A DNA stretch of 64,000 nt from Leptasterias polaris (lineage: Eukaryota; Echinodermata; Asteroidea; Forcipulatida; Asteriidae): positions 7,168,501-7,232,500 of the forward strand of contig JAZGTN010000003.1 in assembly GCA_037783415.1 (NCBI GenBank), written 5' to 3'. The notes beneath the pieces are model-generated. The model made no database searches, was not told the origin of the DNA, and saw only the letters and a list, made by a program, of their open reading frames with translations. Shown here piece by piece: positions 20,146 through 32,100 of the stretch. Both the position numbers and the translations under genes were made by a program. Within the stretch, counting starts at the first letter, position 1; each line of letters starts with the position of its first letter.

Positions 20146-23100
20146 TCCTGGTCTTCATCAAACTGTAACGTTGTGTCGATGCTGAGTAAAAGGTCTCCGA
20201 TTGATTCTTCATCGGTGGGATCCAGTGGGATGAACCGTACAAGACTATAGTCCTCAATCTTGGGAGGAAGAAAAGAAGCGTGTTACTTCTTAGGAAAGTT
20301 GTTTCTTAAGCAAAATTATCTAGGTACTGCTAATGAAATGATTCTTAATTAAATTCACCAATTCATAAACACAAGTAGTTGTAAGAAAACAACAAATTAA
20401 TTTAAGGTGTGATGCATGATGTACTGAATGATACAAAATAAATCCACCAAGGAAAGTCATGTTTGGTAAACGTAGCCTGGCAAGCCAGTCCGTTTCTTAA
20501 CATTTGACCTAGGTGGTCCAAAAGTAGTAGACTAGATCCCAAGACCAATCCAAACACCAAGTTTGGAGATAGTATGCCAAGCCCTTCTTGAGTTATTGCT
20601 CTGGCCACATTTCTTTTGTTTTAGCCATATTGACATTGACAATTGGCCTAGGGTCCAAAAGCAATAGGCTTCTTAGGAATCCCAAGACCAATCCACAAAC
20701 CAAGTTTGGAGATAGTATGCCAAGCCCTTCTTGAGTTATTGCTCTGGCCACATTTCTTTTGTTTTAGCCATATTGACATTGATATTTGGCCTAGGGTCCA
20801 AAAGCAATAGGCTCCTTGGGAATCCCAAGACCAATCCACAAACCAAGTTTGGAGATAGTATGCCAAGCCCTTCTTGAGTTATTGCTCTGGCCACATTTCT
20901 TTTGTTTTAGCCATATTGACATTGATATTTGGCCTAGGCTCCTTGGGAATCCCAAGACCAATCCACAAACCAAGTTTGTGTTTGATATGACAAGCCCCTT
21001 TCAAGTCAACTGCCGGGCATAAATATGAATAAATAATTAAATATTTAATTTCTAAACGACTTGATAATTTTGTTTCTGTCTGAATTATTTAATTGCAGTA
21101 ATGCAAGAGAACCGTCTCCAAATACTTGACTGTTATGACGGTCTTGATTAAATCTTTGTAGATATTTAGCAAGAACATAGATATTTGAAAAAACTGGTGA
21201 GGCCAAACATATTAGCAAAGTAGCTCAGTATTTTATCAAAATATACAACATTTTTGTAAAAGAAATAGGGGCTGCCATTTTGTGTGCATGAAATGCTTTC
21301 TCTTCAGCCAATTTGACATTTGGTCTCATATGGGGCATGGTGTACCCACCTTATGTGTCGTAATAAGCCATTTGCGAGTTACATTTGAATAATGTCTGGT
21401 ACAATGACTTGTTTAGTCACAAGTTACCGCTTAAATTTGAATTCCTCAGACTATCGAGACAGTTGCTATGTCACATGATTAGGGGCAAGCTTTTGCTTAG
21501 TTACGTAAGAGACGGTGAACACCCATACACAATTCTGAATGGATGTGTATGGCACAATGGTACCGGGGTTTGCTCATCTGGAGGTTGCTATACAAAAGCT
21601 TGCCCCGAACCATGTGACATAGCAACTGTCTCGATAGTCTGAGGAATTCAAATTTAAGCGGTAACTTGTGACTAAACAAGTCATTGTACCAGACATTATT
21701 CAAATTTAACTCGCAAATGGCTTATTGTTTGCTTGGAATTTCAGGAATTCTTCAGAAGATTTATATATATTTTTTTTGGGGGGGGTTCTTCTGTACAAGA
21801 GGAAAATAGTGTTTCAAAGTATGGGAACATTGGGGGAGGATACCCTCTCTCCCATATCGAGCATGATATATTACCAGAGGTCGTTTTGGTTGGTAAGCTG
21901 CTGCAACAGACAGTTCTTTTTTTTCTTTGGAGAAAATAAACGAGCATCCCTGAAATTAACATCTATCCAATAATAACTAGTTCTTATATAGCGCATTTCA
22001 CAATAACGTCTCAATGCGCTTTACATTAGTGCCCTGGTCATTGGGCCAATAACATTCCTTTAATCTTTCTCAGCTCCCTGGGGAGTATACAGCCCGGGCT
22101 GCCGTGATGGCGCTCCGAAGGCTTTTTCAAACACAATATCAACCTCTACCCTTGCAGGTACCCATTTATACCCCTGGGTGAAGAGAAGCAGTTATAGCAA
22201 AGTGTCTTGCTCAAGGACACAAGCGTCATGACCGGGACTCGAACCCACACCCCGATGACTAAACCACCAGAACTTGAATCCGATGCTCTTAACCACTCGG
22301 CCATGACACCCTATATCCAATCACTAAAATAATTTCTCTAATGAATTGCAGTGCTTCCAGAAAGATTCAATTTTCACACAAATTCAGCACAATCAACTAG
22401 GACTACCACAGAGATTATTTATTTGGGTTGGTAAGCAGTTTGCAACAGTTAAATGGGTTTTTTTCAAAATCATTTTATACACTGTAAAACATACCAAGTT
22501 TGCAAATGCACTGTTCAACTTCTCAAACTTTGGCGAAAAGTTTTGGGCTTCGGACAGAAGCAATTGTGGATCAGGATCTAGAAACCTGGAGAGGAAAAGG
22601 ACAATAAAAGATGGATTGTTTTGCAAATAGAATAAGTTTTCAATTTAGTTTTTTCATTTTAAATATTTGAACAATTTTCCAGTTTTCCCCATAAACAAAA
22701 GTAATACTAACAATAAAACTAACAGCCTAATCCGTATCGTCTATTCATCTAAACAACATGACCTTTATTTTAAATTAAACTAATTATTTACTTTGTACCT
22801 TTTTTACTTATGTAAATCATCTTATAGCATTTTAATTTACCTTTTATGGTTTTTGTGAAGCACCTTATTAGGCATAAAAAACAACTAGATTTGGCGCTAT
22901 ATAAATAAATCATTGTTATTGTTGTTTTTATTATCTTATTGTTTGGTGACTGGTCACATAAAAGGTAGGATTTACCATTGCATAGTGGAGGTACAATCTA
23001 GTAAAGTTGGTAGTAACACCATGTACATGAGTAGGATTTGAAACTTTGCATGGTGGAGATACAATCTAGTAAGGTTTGTTGTAACACTACATGAGTAGGA

Positions 23101-26100
23101 TTGGAAACTTTGCATGGTGGAGATACAATCTAGTAAGGTTTGCAGTAACACTACATGAGTAGGATTTGAAACTTTGCATGGTGGAGATACAATCTCGTAA
23201 GGTTTGCAATAAAACTAGGAACTTGAAGAAAATAGATACAAACAAAATAAATGCAAAATGAACTTTGCATATCGGACTTACTTTTCAATGTCTTTCTTAG
23301 CTTTCTTGCTCAGTAGGTCCATCTTGGACATAACATTGATGTGTGCAACCTCAAGATTGACCATTGTAGAAAGAGCAGCCATTATCCCTGAGCAGTAAAG
23401 AATACAACAATTTGACCTGCACCTACAAAACTAGAGTATAGTCAGCCTTTTATTTTCAATGGAGAGGATATGTTTTTGAAAGCAGTATCAGGTTTTTTGA
23501 GTTGCATGGCGGTAGATATAAATCACCTTGTAGCCGCTTTTGAGAAGGTGGTGGTTCTGAAAAGAGATCCCTATGTTTGACAGGTGTGCTGTAGCCCTCA
23601 CCAGGATATAGTCAACAACCAAGAACATGTTAATAATAATAATAATAATGACAATTTATATAGCGTCCATCCATGAAATATGCTCCTGGGCGCTTATACA
23701 ATTAAAAAAACATTAAAATCCATACAGATATAATACCTCAGAGAAAATACAGTTAAAAGGTTATTATAGACAGTACCGGTACACTAACATTATAACAAAC
23801 CAAATAAGTAAACAATTAGGATTAACACTAATTCAAAAACATGGCATTGCTTAAAATAGGTACTTAGTGGTTTAAAAGCACATTTAAAAAGGTATGTCTT
23901 AAGGCCCTCCTTGAACCTATCACCATTGTTGGCTTCATTAAGTTGCTTAGGAAGTTGGTTCCACAGTTGAGGGCCAATTACAGAGAACATTCTATCACCT
24001 GCAGATAGAAACATTGAGGAAACACCGACAGGGCCCAGTTTCATGGTTCTGCTTCATAATCTGCGCTTATGGAAGCACACTCACAAATCCATGCTTAATG
24101 TAACCACATTTCACAGGTTAGCGAAGTTTTGTTTTGCTTGTGCGCAAGCATACATCATGTTACTGAGCATTCTTCGCTTACATCATGTTACTGAGCAATC
24201 TTCGCTTACACAGCTAGCCCAGAAATTCGGCACTTACACTATGTACACTGAAAGAGAAAATGGTGACCATAAGCACAGAATTCTGCAGTAAGCAGAGCCA
24301 TGAAATTGGGCTCTAAATGAGGCAGTACATGGAAAAACACTGAAGGAGTACCTCACTGTGCTCTGAATCTGAATCTCATAGTCCACAAATAATCCCAATG
24401 AAAACATCACACCAACTTTTTGTGAAGAAGAAAATGAAGAAATTTAAGTTTTAGACATGGGAGGAAAACCCCAAAGAGGGAAATCTCATGCAGTCAGGTA
24501 GGGACTGAAAACCCAAACCACATGCAAGGCTTTGGTGAGGGTATCAAACCGAGGTCCACAGAGGTGAAAGGCAGGTACAGAAACTACTGAGCCAACCTTA
24601 CTGCCCTTGTTGCTTTAGGGACAGTTTATACATAGAAATGTGGACAAAGAGAAAATGGTTATTGCAGTCAAAGAGATGGTGAATTGGAAAAGCAAGTAAA
24701 AGACCATTAGCTCTTGTATCATAAGCTGTGAAGTAAAACAACAATTCAAGTATTCGTTACCTGAGAAGAACTTTGCAGTGTCGACCATGAACTGCGAGTC
24801 AATGAGAAATACTGCACACAGTCTAAAATCCCAGCTTTGTAAGGTTTCCACAAACTGCTTCATGACTGGGATGTGTGTGTACAACTCAATCTGCCCTGAG
24901 AATAGCAAAGTAAAAGAGAAAATTATTGACCCCTAGCACGATGTTGTAGAGAACTTACACAAGCCTATTCTGTCCGCCATTTTGAGAGTCAAAATGCACA
25001 CAAAGGAACTGACTCTCAAAATGGTGGACAAGCATTGTGCGGAAGTGCATTCCGGATTTTGGAAGGGGTCATGAAGTTCGTTGGTTTTTCAGATGAGTAA
25101 ACTTATTGAAATCATCTAGTATTCAATTAATACACCATCCAACCAACCTGTACAAATTTCATCAAAATAATTAATCAAAAAAAGCCACCAGAAAACAAAT
25201 GAATTATGTGTGTAATTTGTGTTTTTTCCTATACACTGATGTGAGTTAAAGATAGGGTCATACTTTGGTAAAACTTTATGTAATTTCTATCCAAAAGGCT
25301 ACTTGTTCTAAAGATGGTAATGGTAGTAAGCATCCTGAGAACTTTTTTTTATACGAAATGCCCCCGTCGATTAAAAATCAATAAAAAAGTATGTCAACAA
25401 ATTTGAATCTCCAAGAAGGGGAGTTTCGGATAGGTTGCAATTTACATGTACATCAGAATAAAGAAGACATTCAAACTTAAAGCGACATTCCTCAAAGAGT
25501 TTTGTGTTTAAAAATAAAATGTTCGTACCTGGACAATCAAATATAAGATAATCATCTTCAATGTCACCAAGCTGCTCCCTCAACCAGTCGAAATTCTGTG
25601 CAAAATACCTGCATGTTTGAGAAGAGAAAACTTATAAGAAGGGAACATACCTCATTGGATTTTTTTAAAAGGAACATCATAGTTTTTGTTAAGAATTGTT
25701 TTACCCAATCTTCTAGTTTTCATTGCATTTGAACTCTCACCTGGTTACTGCACACGCGCACGATAAGAAATGACGGCACCCTTTACAGCTTTTATTTGTG
25801 ATGTGACAGTCAGCAGCACTGGGCGAGAGTTCATGTTTACATGCCTAGCCAGTAGCCACAAGCAGACTATGATCATGACGACACAGACCCGTTTAAGAGG
25901 AATGGAAATGACCTTTTCAATTTTGTGATGCACACATTTTCCACTAGATACAGTCCTCAAGCGAGTGGGGAAAAAAAATGACAAGTCTCTAACCTCATGT
26001 TGAAATGGAGTAAATTGCCATTGTATTCAATACCGCTCCAGTGCAAAATTTGACAACATCCAAAACATCTGATGACATCATTCTGAGAAACATTGGTCTC

Positions 26101-29100
26101 TACATTTTAGTACGGGGATGTTTTGGTTCATTCCTGACTTTGGATATTATCCAATTAAAAACGGTCTTGAATTTGACCTTTTGACTGACAAAAAATTTCT
26201 CCTTAAAATGTAAAGACCCATAAGTTGTTGAAATCCAATGACGTCATGTTTCAAATTTTGCTCTGAAAAAGTCAGTTATGAACCAAAACATCCCTTTAAA
26301 CTAAAATGTACAGGTAGAGACCAATTTTTCTCAGAATGATGTCATCAGATGTTTTGGATGGTGACAAATTTTGCACTGGAAGGGTATTGTATACAGTGGC
26401 AATTTACACCATTTTAGACTTATACTTTTCCCCAACTCACTTGAGGACAAATGGAAAATGATTGCACCACAAACTTCCATTGGTCATGTTCCGCTTGCTT
26501 GTTATCAAAGATTGATTGGTACATATTCAGCCAAATCTCAAAGTACAGACACAAAATACACAACAAACATTATGCCCTGTATATAGCATAACTCAAGATA
26601 CCAATACAAAAAGAACAAATGAGAATGTTTGGATAGAAAATTAGGGCAGAATATAGAGGGGCTGTGAGGGTAGAGCAGAAGTAAATTCGATTCAATTCAA
26701 AGCAACGTTTATTTCCACATATCATCATCAAAAAGTACAGTCAATATTGTATGAATGTGGAGGCACGTTCCAAAAAGCGGGGCTTGTCAAGGAACAGCCT
26801 TCAAAACGAAACAAAACAACAGCTTTACAATAGACAAATAAACAAAATAACACCTACAACAAGTAGGGGGGGGGTGTTTCTACCCTACTGTCCTTTGGCT
26901 ATTTTGATTTGTTGTTTTGTGAAGCGATTTGAAGCTCTGCGTAAGGCCCTTTATAAATATTGTTCATTATTAATTTAAATCAAGCCACGGGTTAATGTAA
27001 TACATGGAGTACACAATGGAACTTTTGAATTCATCCTCTGAATTACAAGCAGAGAACAATTGTGAATTATACCTGAAAATCAAATCTCAAGAAGCCTAGC
27101 GTTGGTCCAAGACGGTATTATCTTATAATTCTGCACAGCATTCAAAGATCTTGAAAACAAATTAACTCGCCATTAGAGGGGACAAGATGGATTATAAATA
27201 TTCAAAACAGTCGGATCTTTGAGACAACACTTCAAAGAGCTTGGACAGAAACGAACCAAGAGTCTTGCTGGGAGGAAACTACACTAGGAAGCCAAGCAAT
27301 GTTTGTCTACACTACAACATTTGTCCGCAATCTGCAAGGATAAATTGAGTGTTTTGAAATAAATCTGTTAAAACTTTAGATAACTTAAGGAAAAAATTCA
27401 TTGTAATGACTTACTCCATACAGAAGACCAATCCACCATTTGGTCCAAACTTGAGTGCATCATCATCCATGACATCATCAACTTCAATTAATTCTCTTAT
27501 ATCTGAAACAGAAAAAGCCAGAAAAAGATCAAGCAGCTGTATGAATAAAAACTAGCAAAGGATCAAAGTTTCTGACAGAAACGCTTCTCAGATTCAAATT
27601 TTGGGGAATAAAAGGTGATATAATTTTCCATAACCGTAGTACTTCGACGTTAAAACTTTCTCAAAATTCATTATACTACCCAAAGCTGCTGTACTTCTTA
27701 CCAAGTAAGTTTTTATTGCCATTCATTTTCAGAGTCATTACCAAACGTGTACTGTACTGTGCCTTTAACTCGTGTATATTGTGGGGATTCCACCCAACAA
27801 GCTTGCCTTTGGGAAATTCCACACCAATGCGCACAAAAGCTTGACATGGGAGGGAAACATGGGATTGTAATAACAACATGAAGTATGTTTTCATGTATTT
27901 TTGTCTGTGTACATTTAAAGGCACATGAGGATTATGGTTGACAAAATAATAGGTAAATGACCGAGTATTTAAAGATCTACTTCAACGGCACTAAGATAAT
28001 TTAAACTTTGCCGAAATCCAATCAATTTGTGTTTCATGATTACGTATATTTCAAAGAAAATCCTTAGCGGTGGTTGCGTAATTTAAAAAAAGGGTCATTT
28101 TGACCAGCGTTCACCCCCTCCTCATAGCGAGTTTTTGGAAACAGCGTGTCACGTGATGAAAATATACCATAGACTTTGATGACGTACATGAGTGGAAACG
28201 GCTTGTTTACACCCCGCGCAGCGGAGTGTGTTTATTGTACGCGTCTATAGCTATTTTCACGGTTACGAAAACAAAATGTCAGACACTAGCGGATCGTGGG
28301 AGGAACATAGTGTAGACGAAGAAGAATTAGTAAATACATATGATAGTATTGATAGTGAGGATAGCTCTGACGGTTGAGGGAGCTCCTCCGAAGACGAAGA
28401 GGGCGTTGATGAAGCTGGGGGAGTTGCCGAACCATATACATGTAGGTTTGAGCCACTGGCGGCAGAGGATCGCGAACTTATATATTTCCATTAACGTCAA
28501 CGTAACAGGGTGTTTAGATAATCTTCCAAGTTAGCTGGTGGACAGTACAAACGAACTATTCAAACCTAATCTCCCCACTCCAAGCTGTGTACAATTGGGC
28601 TTTGTACCATTAGCATTTGAAATGGCGCTGTAGGAAACAGCATTTATCTAGAAAATTCAAACTGCCAATTAAGCAGTCACTGTTTTTTATTTAAATGATC
28701 TAGTTGTAATACATCTAGGATTCCTCAAAAGGTTAAGAGTACAAACGAGATCTTAACAAAGCCCAATTGTACACAGCTTGGAGTGGGGAGATTAGGTTTG
28801 AATAGTTCGTTTGTACTGTCCACCAGCTAACTTGGAAGATTATCTAAACACCCTGTGTTTATGAGCAGATTATCGAAGCCATCAAAGTGCTACCACAAAA
28901 CACCAGTGCTGATGGTGTGAATACCACTTGTTTAATTTTGCATTTTTCACAAACTTGATGTGATATTGTGATGACCAGTTTGAATGAAACCTGTGGCTAT
29001 TTATTATCAACAAACATTTAAAACTATTGTATATAGTATTATGCTACTACAGAAGTATATGTTTTGATGCTTCTGTGCCTGTCCAGTCTGACTCTCCGTT

Positions 29101-32100
29101 TGTGAAGCATGTGATGGCACTGTAGTTGGCGCTTTCATGGTTGGAATTGACCCTGGCGTAAGCCTGTTGTTTTAGTTGCGATGTTGAATCCCGACAGTCG
29201 TCTGTAAAATGGGCACTACAAATCATTGTCCATTTTGTCAACGTGAAGTTTTTCCGTGTGTTGGTCACGAAACCCACCCCCTTCTCTGGACAGGATCTCT
29301 TGGAAATCGGTAAAAACTCACATCTGGATTCTTATTTGTGTTCCGAGTACATCCACCGACAGCACATGAGTTCAGGACGGTAAATTATCTCGTCTTAACT
29401 TGGTGAATGTCTTCGAATAATGAGATCATCATACATAGTTACCGTGTAAACACACGACACCTCGCTACTTCCTGGTTTCCCGTCCCAACAAGTACGTCAT
29501 CATTCGCTGGTTCACGCACGTATCCTATAGTGGGTTTGTGGTGTGCGTAAATGCAAGTGCTATAGTATTGGACAAGCACAGTGCCTATGGAGGGAGCCAT
29601 GGAAGCGCGCGAGTTTTTAAAAACCCCAAGAAAGGTTTAATTTTTTCAGTTAAAATTACGAAAAAAATATTGGTGTAAAACAATCCAATCTACAAATTCA
29701 GAATACTTAATAACATTACGTATGAGATTAAGAAATCTGTTTTATTTCTCAATTATCGTTGAAGTAGATCTTTAAGAAATTGAAGGAGATAAATCTTCAA
29801 GATTTATGCGTATGTAACAAGGACAGAAATTTTTGTTATTTGGTAGAAGTTGAACTAAGATAAATGTATTGCCCAATGTTGTCCAGATACCAATTCTCCA
29901 GACTCCTAGGAATAGATACCAGTCAAAATTAAGAAAGCTTCTTCCCAGGATATTTAAGAAATTATAAGTTTTTAAAAAACAAATCATTATGGACAAACAA
30001 GGACAGAATTTTGTCATAAAAGCGTCTGTCCATTGTTATTGCCTCAATACCCACAGCAATATCTCAGTTTCATTGCTTACAATCTTTATGGGTTAGAAAA
30101 GTTACTGGCACAATTATTATTATTATAAACAAAAAATCTTATTCCGTCTTTCCTTTCCAGGCAACATGTCTGTCTTTGTTACACTTTTCAAATGACCTTG
30201 TAATTTCTAAAGGTCACGGATTATTATTATTTTTTTTTATTTCGAACAATCATGAACAGCTTTGGAATGTACAGAAAAAAGACTGTGACAAAAAGTTACT
30301 TTTGTCTTACTCTCCGTCTCCCCTGCCTTTCTTGCAAATTTTAAGTACTGTATACATACAAGTATTATTGGATAAGCAAATTGAAAAGTAGAAAGAAACT
30401 GAACTGAACTGAACTGAATGAGTAAAAAATAGTAGGAGCGTCACTTGTATATGTGGTCTCTTCAACATACCTGCAACTGGCTGATAATCAAAATACTCCG
30501 CAGCGGGGTCAAGGTTCACAACATGTGCCGCTCGGTGGATATTCTCACAGTGGCGCAGCATGTTACTGCAGTAAGTAGACTGTAATGCAACATAAAAACA
30601 ACACAAGGAGTAAATGAATATACAATACTTTATAAATTGTTTTTTTACCCTTACACCGATGCGTGTTAAAGGCCCTGTACACTATTGGTAAGATCGAAAA
30701 ACACAAATGTTCACAGATTCACACATAACTTACATGATTTAAAGTAAGTAATGGTAGAAAGGGTTCCTTAAAATATTTCTGCCTAAAATGCTATCGTTTC
30801 TGAGAAATGAGTAAAACAATAGTTTTTATCGCGCGCGATAATAAACTCGATGTTTGAAAAACAGAAAACACATAAGGTCTCTTTTCACTATTTTCTCGTG
30901 ACCTCGATGACCAATTGAGCTGAAATTTTCACAGGTTTGTTATTTCATGTATATGGTTAATCACACAAAACATGAACTTCGTTTGCGACAGTTTTGTCAG
31001 CTCTACCAATCCTGTATAATACCTTTAAGCAGAATGCAAGCTAAAGTTGTCATGAAGGTCAGCAGACTATGGGCTTCAAATGTCTTGCGTCTTAAGGCAT
31101 TCCAATTTAAAAATAATAATAATAATAACACACTCCTTATATAGCGCATCACACAAAAGTCTTAATACGCTCTACAACAATAAAGGTAACTAAACAAACA
31201 TAACAGGCAAATCAACAAACAGGTCACTTTTTAGGAGTGATTTAAATACAGTTTCAGTTCTAGCAGTTTTGATGTGAAGAGAGAAGGTGATGAATGCATG
31301 AATGACCGATAAGTCTTAGTGCGAGTGACTGGTGTATTGAGGAGCAGTGTTTAGCTAGAATGGAGGATACATGTACGTGGTGGTTGATAGACTTGAATGA
31401 GTTCCCGAAGGTATGCTGGTGCCGAGCCATGGATGCATTTGTATGTGAAGAGTAAAATCTCAAAAATGATGTGCCTACTGACAGGAAACCAGTGGAGAGT
31501 GCGAAGAATCGGAGTTATATGCTGCCGGGACAATGAGCTTGTAACAAGTCTGGCGGCGGCATTCTCAATGTACTTCCTTTGACTTTGAAGAAGGGCTCCA
31601 ATGTAAAATTAAGTTTTGTGATGCACTCATTTTCCAATAGATTGAGTCCTTATAAAAGTGGAAACAAATTACAAGTCTCTAATCTCATGTTTAAACGGAG
31701 TGAAATGCCATTGTATTATATACCCTTCCAGTGCGAATTCTGTCCACATCCTAGAACATCTAACGCACAATCGCAACACGTACAGAAACGATATCATTGA
31801 TAAAGACTCCATAGATAGTGTAAACAATCTTTTTAAACCAAAGTTGCAGGAAGAATGCTGCAATGAAGCTATTATTTTAGTACGAGTCAAATGACAATAA
31901 TTAATTGCAATGCATTTACACAATGGCTACATTATTATTGATAGTCAAACCTTTACAAGAACTGGAAGAGGTGACTTGGGTTTATTTATTAGGTCAGGGG
32001 AAACGGTCCAATGCGTATATGTGCATACGTCAGCCCATCACAGCGCCTTTGGATGAGATACTGGGACCGAGTGAAGAACCAGCCATGTTACCCAAAACAA

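Larger units (their letters stand above)
27973..29771. mobile_element. 1.8-kb TTAA-flanked transposon with THAP and acidic ORF remnants (Kolobok-like)
   Basis: TTAA flanks both ends (27969-27972, 29772-29775). Terminal inverted repeats of 15 bp are perfect: AGATCTACTTCAACG. Inside, an acidic ORF starts near the left end on plus and a THAP zinc-finger remnant starts near the right end on minus, so they converge. Between them is a perfect 101-bp inverted repeat. Kolobok transposons use TTAA targets and encode THAP domains (family knowledge), so this reads as a deletion derivative of such an element. It sits in GPN3 intron 2. Confidence 0.7.

Noticed and set aside
20648..21022. Similar small ORFs on both strands
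   Set aside because: They are the 143-bp satellite read in frame and not a gene family.
27973..29771. Active transposon or functional THAP gene
   Set aside because: The THAP remnant is frameshifted, the acidic ORF has an in-frame stop and no transposase core is present.
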